Shown here in pieces: positions 1 through 5,197 of a DNA stretch of 11,354 nucleotides. The stretch is from an uncultured Clostridia bacterium (lineage in GTDB: Bacteria; Bacillota; Clostridia; Lachnospirales; CAMVHY01), in contig CAMKTI010000052.1 of the NCBI GenBank assembly GCA_946415665.1, forward strand, positions 1 to 11,354, given 5' to 3'. The position numbers were made by a program, and so were the translations under genes. The notes below the pieces were generated by a model. It was not told the origin of the DNA. It was given only the letters and a program-made list of their open reading frames with translations, and did not search any database. Position 1 is the stretch's first letter, and each line of letters opens with the position of its first letter.

Positions 1-297
1 AGAAAGCTGATTGAATCCATATATTCCAAAAATAATAATTATCTCCTGATGGACAGAGCTTACGAAGATGATAAAACTTTAGCTTTAGCTAAGAATCACG
101 GGTTTAAGTCAGTTGTTCCACCTAAAAAAAAATCGTAAATTTTCTTAGAGCTAAGATAAACACCTTGCAATAATATCGAGCGATATTTCCTGAGTTTGAA
201 ACGTTTTAGAAAAGTTTTTACTCGTTATGATAAGCTTGATTCTATTTTTATTTCCATCATTTCTCTTGCTGTTATTTCTGATTTGCTTTTTATGTGA
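1..297 (+). pseudogene. IS5-family DDE transposase, C-terminal part, broken
   Basis: Frame 1 reads ...MDRAYEDDKTLALAKNHGF..VVPPKKKS and then stops at TAA 136-138, just after a run of nine A residues. MDRAYEDD is the region of the second catalytic Asp in IS5-family DDE transposases. After the stop, NNIERYFLSLKRFRK...YDKLDSIF is recognisable and ends at TGA 295-297. Compared with the copy at 11133-11354, this copy lacks about 10 nt (TATAAACAAC) around position 165. That removes the Tyr and Arg of the Y(2)R(3)E(6)K signature. The A9 run and the stop behind it are shared with the right-hand copy and may be a frameshift site, but the 10-nt loss makes this copy inactive in any case. Confidence 0.8.
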
Positions 298-305
298 ATG
301 CTCCC
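1..305 (+). mobile_element. 3' end of an IS5-family (IS427-like) insertion sequence, degraded
   Basis: The element enters from outside the window and ends at 305. Its right terminal sequence, read from outside inward on the minus strand, is GGGAGCATTCACATAA. It closely matches two other ends in this window, at 11125 (GGCAGCGTTTACATAA) and 11037 (GGTAACGTTCACATAA). The outer flank is TAA at 306-308, which matches the TNA-type target typical of IS427-group elements. The matching end at 11125 is flanked by TTA, the same triplet on the other strand. The left end of the element lies outside the window. Confidence 0.75.
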
Positions 306-345
306 TAATTCTTAATAAAAAAATTTAATCTTGGTTTTTAATCCA

Positions 346-381
346 TAAAAAAAACTCTCAATCTTATACCGAGAGTTTTTT
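346..381. terminator. Rho-independent terminator, relic copy A
   Basis: The stem AAACTCTC (352-359) pairs with GAGAGTTT (371-378) around the loop AATCTTATACC. It has a T-run on the right and an A-run on the left, so it can work on both strands. The loop is identical to that of the functional gene-2/prfB terminator at 4034-4056. A compensatory change in the stem (ACTCTC/GAGAGT instead of CCTCTC/GAGAGG) has kept pairing intact. No intact gene now ends at it on either side. Confidence 0.75.
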
Positions 382-408
382 ATTTTGCACTATTTACTTT
401 TTTAAAAT

Positions 409-553
409 TTATTTCTTCCAAGCCAAAAAAGCATTTATAAACAAATATATTTCGATTTCCATCACAGATTTTTTCCCCATGTTTCAGTTTTTATTTTTAT
501 GTATGGTAAAAAAATTTTGATATACGAAACAAAAAAACTTATTTTCTCTTGAC
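409..553 (-). pseudogene. Ghost of the 3' end of prfB, copy A
   Basis: On the minus strand the last codons read E-M-V-S before a short divergent stretch, then ...N-A-F-L-A-W followed by K-K-stop. This matches the C-terminus of RF2 in this window (EMVS.. is GEMVS in reverse codon order; the real tail is INAFLAWSK). Similarity continues co-linearly with small indels up to a TTGAC that lies 140 bp from the ghost stop. In real prfB the equivalent TTGAC lies 135 bp from the stop (4222-4226). The upstream part is frame-disrupted. There is no start codon or complete domain, so no product is expected. Confidence 0.8.
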
Positions 554-577
554 AAATATTATTTTTTGGTTTATACT
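549..577 (+). promoter_or_regulatory. Sigma-A-type promoter of the 351-aa gene
   Basis: The -35 box is TTGACA (549-554, 6/6). After a 17-bp spacer comes the -10 box TATACT (572-577, 5/6). Transcription would start near 584, leaving a leader of about 120 nt before the start codon at 704. The -35 box lies at the inner edge of the prfB ghost. Confidence 0.8.
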
Positions 578-703
578 AAAAGTAGTTGGGTTTGTATGAA
601 CTTTATCGCGCTCAGTTCGTTTGCTTTAATTGTGATTAAGATTTTAGCCTTTTGATTTTTGTCAAAAGTATAAAATTAAAAAAAATTATAAGGAGACAAA
701 ATT
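578..703 (+). promoter_or_regulatory. Leader of the 351-aa gene, with small hairpins
   Basis: This roughly 120-nt untranslated leader contains several short inverted repeats: GAACT/AGTTC around 599-619, CTTTAAT/ATTAAG around 624-640, and CTTTTGA (649-655) with TCAAAAG (662-668). None is followed by a U-run, so none looks like an attenuator. I see no known riboswitch core. It ends with the ribosome binding site AAGGAG (690-695), 8 nt before the ATG. A regulatory role is only a possibility. Confidence 0.3.
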
Positions 704-1759
704 ATGATTGATAACGATGGGGAAAAGAAACTTAATAACGACATAAAAGATATTTTTAATGCCAATCAAACAGACATTTGCGCTATAACATTCAAAAACA
801 ATAAATCACTCAAAATATCAAATATAGACGATTTATTGGACATAAAATGGAATATAATGAAACTAATTTGCGGACAAAAAAAGTATAATAACAAATATGA
901 AGCGTTTTTTAAAAATGAAAACAATAAACAATATGTAAATGGTTTTACTTTTGCGAACAAGGTTTCTGCAATCTTGTTTTTATCAATGATAGGAGAACAC
1001 CTCGGTAAATCCTCGCTTGAAACAGAGAAGCTAAAAGTCGACGACGCCATTGATAAACTAAAAAATACCAATGATAAAGTGAAACTGCAAGCAAATGACG
1101 ATTTAATAAAAGTATTTAGGGCTATTTGTATTTTTATTCAAGATAAGTTTTATATCGACGATGTATTTAAAAATAATGAATTTATGTCAGGCTTGCTAAA
1201 AACGTTTTTTGGGGAAAATAAAGAACAGGATTTTATTTTTTTACTTAACAACATTGGTAGAATAGACTGCGATGGGGATGGTCTATTCCTAGCTTTCAAA
1301 AATGCTTTGTCAGATTGCAATGTTAAAATTAACAATGGTGAATTTTGTTTTGAATCGAAAACTAAGCCTGGAGAAACAGACAAACAAAATACGGAACAAG
1401 AGGAATCGAAGTATCGTACATCTTCTGACACTTCAAATCTAGACACAGAGCCATATACAGAAAGAGAATTGTCATGGAAGAAACTTTTTTTGCTTATGCT
1501 AACAACAGTTTGCTTCGCACTTGTAATTGCTTCTATTATCGATATTATATTTTCTTTTCTTGCCTTAGCAAAATTTTTATCTATAATTTTGATTATAATT
1601 ACACTTGCAATTTTTATAGTATCTTGGGTAATAAGTGTTAAATACGATGTAATTAATTTACCGAAGTGTTTGGGTGGAAACAAATCATTTTTAGATGTTT
1701 ATGAAGACATTCCTGATATGGAAAAAAGTGAACCTGAAATCAATGAGGAAGAATATTAG
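704..1759 (+). CDS. Unrecognised protein with C-terminal two-helix membrane segment (351 aa)
   Basis: I do not recognise a family. The ATG at 704 follows AAGGAG by 8 nt and has a near-consensus promoter, so this is a real gene. Residues 1-255 are hydrophilic, rich in Asn, Lys and Asp, without a signal peptide. Residues 188-198 read DCDGDGLFLAF. This resembles an incomplete EF-hand loop (DxDxDG, but Lys at position 12). It also resembles the OTU-protease DGxCLFxA motif with Gly in place of the catalytic Cys. Either resemblance may be chance. Residues about 261-288 and 291-312 are two closely spaced membrane helices. They are followed by an acidic tail (DVYEDIPDMEKSEPEINEEE). The layout of large soluble domain, hairpin membrane anchor and acidic tail resembles that of membrane-inserted effector or inclusion proteins in general, but there is no homology evidence. 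It ends before terminator copy B. Confidence 0.8.
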   Translation: MIDNDGEKKLNNDIKDIFNANQTDICAITFKNNKSLKISNIDDLLDIKWNIMKLICGQKKYNNKYEAFFKNENNKQYVNGFTFANKVSAILFLSMIGEHLGKSSLETEKLKVDDAIDKLKNTNDKVKLQANDDLIKVFRAICIFIQDKFYIDDVFKNNEFMSGLLKTFFGENKEQDFIFLLNNIGRIDCDGDGLFLAFKNALSDCNVKINNGEFCFESKTKPGETDKQNTEQEESKYRTSSDTSNLDTEPYTERELSWKKLFLLMLTTVCFALVIASIIDIIFSFLALAKFLSIILIIITLAIFIVSWVISVKYDVINLPKCLGGNKSFLDVYEDIPDMEKSEPEINEEEY

Positions 1760-1815
1760 AAAAATATTAATTCTTAATAAAAAAATTTAATTTTGGTTTT
1801 TAATCCATAAAAAAT

Positions 1816-1854
1816 CCTCTCAATCTTATACCGACTTATACCGAGAGGTTTTTT
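1816..1854 (+). terminator. Rho-independent terminator of the 351-aa gene (copy B)
   Basis: The stem CCTCTC (1816-1821) pairs with GAGAGG (1843-1848) and is followed by TTTTTT. It lies about 57 nt after the stop of the 351-aa gene. The loop contains a 10-bp tandem duplication, CTTATACCGA twice, which is single in copies A and C. The loop is therefore 21 nt rather than 11. Confidence 0.8.
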
Positions 1855-1881
1855 ATTCTGCACTATTTACTTTTTTAAAAT

Positions 1882-2026
1882 TTATTTTTTCCAGGCCAAA
1901 AAAGCATTTATAAATAAATCTATTTCGATTTCCATCACAGATTTTTTCCCCCTGTTTCAGTTTTTATTTTTATGTATGGGAAAAAAATTTTGATATACAG
2001 AACAAAAAAACTTATTTTCTCTTGAC
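1882..2026 (-). pseudogene. Ghost of the 3' end of prfB, copy B
   Basis: Read on the minus strand, the last 18 or so codons are still aligned with RF2: S-V-M-E-I-E-I-D-L-F-I-N-A-F-L-A-W-K-K-stop. The real tail is SVMEGEIDLFINAFLAWSK. Upstream of this the frame is lost, but nucleotide similarity continues to the TTGAC at 2022-2026, which is 140 bp from the ghost stop as in copy A. No product is expected. Confidence 0.82.
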
Positions 2027-2050
2027 AAAGGATATTTTTTGTTTCAAAAT
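2022..2050 (+). promoter_or_regulatory. Promoter of the 640-aa gene
   Basis: The -35 box TTGACA (2022-2027, 6/6) is in the same repeat context as the promoter at 549. After a 17-bp spacer the -10 hexamer is CAAAAT (2045-2050, 4/6), so this copy looks weaker. A TAATAT at 2050-2055 is too far (22 bp) to pair well. The TTG of this -35 box also opens the reading frame of the downstream gene, but it is a promoter element rather than a start codon. Confidence 0.6.
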
Positions 2051-2087
2051 AATATTCGTTTTATTTATTTTGAGGGGCGGAAAATTT

Positions 2088-4010
2088 ATGCTTAATTATA
2101 GTGTGAACCTTGTTGTTGATAGACAACAAAATGGTAGTGATGGCAATGGTTTGTCGGATCTTAAAAGAAAAATATATGACGAGAAATCGATGTGTGTGTT
2201 TTTAAAATATCTTACGGATAAAAAATGGGCGGAATATAAAGATGAAAAGGATGAGAATAAAGTACATGCGAATCACGATGTGATTACGAAAAATATAAAA
2301 ACGCTTAGAACGATGAGTCCGGATAATTTTATAGATAAAGATGGAGAGTTTTATAATTTATCCAAGCCATATAAAGTTATTATATTGAGCCGTATTTTTG
2401 AATTTCAAAATGATGAAAATCAAAAATTTAACATCGGAAAATCTTTAGAGAAAAATATAACTGAGATGAATGAGCAATACAAAAAATATCCAGTTGGTGT
2501 TTTTGAAAATATTTTGAGATTGCGTTTTGAGAATATAATTCAAACATTTGACAAAAATGCAGATGGTGGCCCTTATCTAGATTTTTCTAGTCGCGAGAAT
2601 TTAGCAAACGCAATAAGGAATTATTTAACAAAAAACAATTTAAGGACAGAAACAAAATGTTTGCTTTGGGAGTATTACGGATATTTTAGTGCGCAGGAAA
2701 ATACAATCAATGAAATGAAACGCAAAGCAGATTTTGTTGACGCTATTGATGTAATCAGAGGTCAAAAGACAGAAAATGAAATAGATAATCAAATAATTGT
2801 AACTGGTGGCGATGAAAACTATAAAAATATTTCCAGCCAAGAAGAAAAAAATGCTTTTTTATCAGGTGTGCTAAAAGCTTGTGACAATTATAAATGGAGT
2901 TTCGATAACACCAAACTGTCATCATTAAGCAATTCTGAGCAGAAAATAATTATTCCGCATTTAAAAGGTTTTACTATTGCGAAGGATGCAAATGGGATAA
3001 ACAGAGTAAAAGGACAGTTTTCAACTCCGAATGAAATTGCAAACTTTGTACTCGAGGGGAAAACTGAAGAGCGTGGTTTTTGTTATTATTTTAAATTGTT
3101 TTTCTCAGTTATATCCGATGTTATATCGTCATTCTGTTTTTTGTTCCGTAAAGATGAGATTTGTGAGGTAGACGATGCTCGTGCAAAAATTCTTTCTGTT
3201 AATATGCTTAATGGATCATTTAATGGCATTGGGGTTCAAAGTTGGTTGGATAATATATGCAAAAATAATAACTGCAAGCTTGAGAATATCCATGACTTTG
3301 TCGTTGCGGAACTTGTTCATGCAGCATGTAATGATGAAACATACGATTTTAGTTATGATATAGATTTTAGTGGTCCAAAATCAGAAAATGAAAAAAATAA
3401 GGATCTTGCAATAAAGAACTTACTGAATTTTCTTATTGACGGGAAAAACCAAAAAGCGATTGCAGATTTTAATTCTCAACAAAACAAATCGTACAAATCA
3501 ACATCAGATAAAAGTTTAATATATTTAAAAATCAGCGTAGGTGTTGTTCTTTTTTTGGTATTGGGACTTACTGCACTTTCGCTTTGGCTGGTAAGTTTAA
3601 TTTCTGTTACTTGTTGTTTTATTGAGCTTGGTTTATTTGTTTTTCATCAGATAATAGATTTTATTGTCAGACATTTGAGTGAAGAAAATTGTATTGGTAA
3701 AATCATAAAACATAAATATACGCAACGTTTTTTAATTTTCATGCAATTTCCTATTGTTCTTACACTCATTGTTGGTTTTATAAGTTTGTTTTCTTTGCTT
3801 TGTTGTGTTGGTGGTTGTGCATGTTGTTGCATAAATAGTTGTTGTCCATCAGTTCTTCCAGATTTTCTAGATGAGAATGAAAATAACCCAAATGAGAATA
3901 ACGATGAGGGGCACCGAGCAGCAATACATGCACTTATTGATCTTGGTCAAGCACTTCATGATCAAAATTCGCCCGATTTCAATCGATATAATCAAAATGA
4001 TCAAATTTAA
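2088..4010 (+). CDS. Unrecognised large protein with C-terminal membrane helices and a Cys cluster (640 aa)
   Basis: I do not recognise a family. I choose ATG 2088: GAGGGG at 2072-2077 lies 10 nt upstream, while the frame's earlier TTG at 2022 lies inside the -35 box. Residues 1-330 are hydrophilic and rich in Lys, Asn, Asp and Glu. A partial EF-hand-like DKNADG occurs at 155-160. Residues 330-353 are moderately hydrophobic and aromatic. A second soluble stretch (355-475) precedes membrane segments at about 481-527 (probably two helices) and 548-571. Immediately after the last helix is a cluster of eight Cys at 572, 573, 577, 579, 580, 581, 585 and 586. An acidic Asn-rich stretch and a short helical tail (HRAAIHALIDLGQALHD) follow. 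The Cys cluster could bind metal, form disulphides or be acylated; this is speculation. There is no signal peptide. The gene converges on prfB and shares its terminator. Confidence 0.8.
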   Translation: MLNYSVNLVVDRQQNGSDGNGLSDLKRKIYDEKSMCVFLKYLTDKKWAEYKDEKDENKVHANHDVITKNIKTLRTMSPDNFIDKDGEFYNLSKPYKVIILSRIFEFQNDENQKFNIGKSLEKNITEMNEQYKKYPVGVFENILRLRFENIIQTFDKNADGGPYLDFSSRENLANAIRNYLTKNNLRTETKCLLWEYYGYFSAQENTINEMKRKADFVDAIDVIRGQKTENEIDNQIIVTGGDENYKNISSQEEKNAFLSGVLKACDNYKWSFDNTKLSSLSNSEQKIIIPHLKGFTIAKDANGINRVKGQFSTPNEIANFVLEGKTEERGFCYYFKLFFSVISDVISSFCFLFRKDEICEVDDARAKILSVNMLNGSFNGIGVQSWLDNICKNNNCKLENIHDFVVAELVHAACNDETYDFSYDIDFSGPKSENEKNKDLAIKNLLNFLIDGKNQKAIADFNSQQNKSYKSTSDKSLIYLKISVGVVLFLVLGLTALSLWLVSLISVTCCFIELGLFVFHQIIDFIVRHLSEENCIGKIIKHKYTQRFLIFMQFPIVLTLIVGFISLFSLLCCVGGCACCCINSCCPSVLPDFLDENENNPNENNDEGHRAAIHALIDLGQALHDQNSPDFNRYNQNDQI

Positions 4011-4226
4011 TCTTTAATCTATACACAAAAAAACCTCTCAATCTTATACCGAGAGGCTTTTTTTTGCACTATTTATTTTTTTAAATTTATTTACTCCAAG
4101 CCAAAAAAGCATTTATAAATAAATCTATTTCTCCTTCCATCACAGATTTTATATTTCCTGTTTCAACATTTGTTCTGTGATCTTTGACCATATTATACGG
4201 ATGAAAAACATAAGTTCGAATTTGAC
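4003..4226. repeat. prfB-3'-end repeat, copy C (functional source copy)
   Basis: This is the third copy. It runs from AAATTTAATC (overlapping the stop of the 640-aa gene), through the shared terminator hairpin, into the last 135-140 bp of intact prfB. Because prfB reads through here without damage, copy C is the parental or maintained version and copies A and B are derived. All three are in the same orientation. Confidence 0.8.
4027..4065. terminator. Bidirectional terminator shared by the 640-aa gene and prfB
   Basis: The stem CCTCTC (4034-4039) pairs with GAGAGG (4051-4056) around the loop AATCTTATACC. Eight T residues follow on the right (plus strand), and an A-run on the left gives seven U on the minus strand. 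It can end both convergent transcripts. The stop codons lie about 23 nt (640-aa gene) and 30 nt (prfB) from the stem. Confidence 0.9.
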
Positions 4227-5179
4227 TTCCCCAAGCAATTTCTTTTTGTTCGCCGCGAATATTATTTATTTTGGCTTTTTCTTCTTCAAGTTTTAACAAT
4301 AATAATTTTGACTTAAGCATATTTAACGCAAACTCACGATTTTGTCTTTGCGATCTTTCATTTTGACACTGCACAACAATTCCTGTTGGCAAATGAGTAA
4401 TTCTAATTGCCGAATCCGTAGTATTTACATGTTGCCCGCCGGCACCGCTTGAACGATACGTATCGACTCTAATTTCATCATCCAAAATTTTTATCTCATT
4501 ATCATCATTATTTATTTCCGGCATTACATCGCACGAAGCAAACGAAGTGTGTCTCCTCTTCGACGAATCAAACGGCGATATTCTTATTAATCTATGCACT
4601 CCTTTTTCACTTTTTAAATATCCGTACGCATTATCTCCCAAAACTTCAAACACAACTGATTTTATTCCAGCTTCTTCTCCCGGCAACAAATCCATAATTT
4701 TAAATTTAAAACCATGTTTATCACAAAATTTATTATACATACGCAAAAGCATCTCGACCCAATCACAAGATTCTGTTCCGCCGGCTCCTGCATGCAAACT
4801 TACAATCGCATTATTAAAATCATATTCTTCATTCAATAAATTATTTAGCTTAAACTTATCAAACTCGTCTACAAATTTATTTTTTAAATCAACAATCTCA
4901 CTTAATAAACTCAAATCATTTTCTTGCTGCGACAAATCAATCAAGTCAAAAATATTATTTATTTTTTTAGCCAAACCACCAAACTCATAAATCTTATTTT
5001 CCAATCTTTTTTTTTCTTTTATTAAATCTTTATCAGCCCAATTATTATTTTCATAACATTTTTTTTCAATCTCTTTTAATTTTATTTTTAAATTATCTAT
5101 TTCAAAGCGATCGCCCCATTTCATCAAGCTTTTTTTTATAATTTATTATCTGCGACTTAATTTCATCAAGCTCAAGCAT
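4087..5179 (-). CDS. prfB: Peptide chain release factor 2 (RF2), expressed by +1 frameshift
   Basis: RF2 recognises UGA and UAA stop codons in the ribosomal A site and triggers peptidyl-tRNA hydrolysis. The start is ATG at 5179-5177, preceded by GGAGAG at 7-nt spacing. It opens 25 codons ending ...EMGRSL and then UGA (5104-5102). Skipping one base (5104) joins this to the main frame, giving 25 + 338 = 363 aa, the normal RF2 length (E. coli 365). Family motifs follow: the recognition tripeptide SPF at about 201-203 in ISPFDSSKRRHTSF, and GAGGQHVN with the catalytic GGQ at about 247-249. The residue before GGQ is Ala, as in most RF2s. A truncated read starting at MMKWGDRF (5127) is an artefact of ignoring the frameshift. 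The gene lies 18 nt after secA and is probably cotranscribed. Autoregulation through the UGA site is expected. Its presence shows that UGA is a stop here. Confidence 0.97.
5102..5117 (-). promoter_or_regulatory. RF2 programmed +1 frameshift site
   Basis: On the minus strand the site is GGGG-CGATCG-CTT-TGA. The slippery CTT-T followed by in-frame UGA at codon 26 is the classic RF2 autoregulatory site: low RF2 lets ribosomes slip one base forward and make RF2. The purine-rich GGGG lies 6 nt before CTT. In the E. coli site the SD-like AGGGGG is 3 nt before CTT, so the stimulator is shifted or weaker here. Confidence 0.93.
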
Positions 5180-5197
5180 AAAATCACTCTCCAAATT

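Larger units (their letters stand above)
306..571. repeat. prfB-3'-end repeat, copy A (direct repeat)
   Basis: This is the first of three similarly oriented repeats. The others are at about 1768-2044 (copy B) and 4003-4226 (copy C). Copies A and B are nearly identical from TAATTCTTAATAAAAAAATT (306) through the terminator hairpin, the prfB ghost and the -35 box of the following gene. Copy C contains the functional prfB 3' end. Copy A begins exactly at the IS boundary, so whatever gene once lay to its left has been lost or replaced by the IS. Confidence 0.85.
1768..2044. repeat. prfB-3'-end repeat, copy B (direct repeat)
   Basis: This is the second copy, nearly identical by eye to copy A (306-571) from TAATTC (1768) through the terminator, prfB ghost and TTGACAAA. 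It separates the two cassette genes. Differences include an extra CTTATACCGA unit in the terminator loop and point changes such as CCAAGCC to CCAGGCC in the ghost. Confidence 0.85.

Noticed and set aside
578..703. Possible riboswitch in the leader of the 351-aa gene
   Set aside because: There are only short, separate hairpins with no recognisable conserved core and no terminator or anti-terminator pair.
2022..2087. TTG start that would extend the 640-aa protein by 22 residues
   Set aside because: The TTG is part of a perfect TTGACA -35 box inside repeat copy B and has no ribosome binding site. ATG 2088 has one.
5106..5115. GCGATCGC palindrome resembling a cyanobacterial HIP1 site
   Set aside because: It is a single occurrence within prfB and is explained by the RF2 frameshift-site codons.
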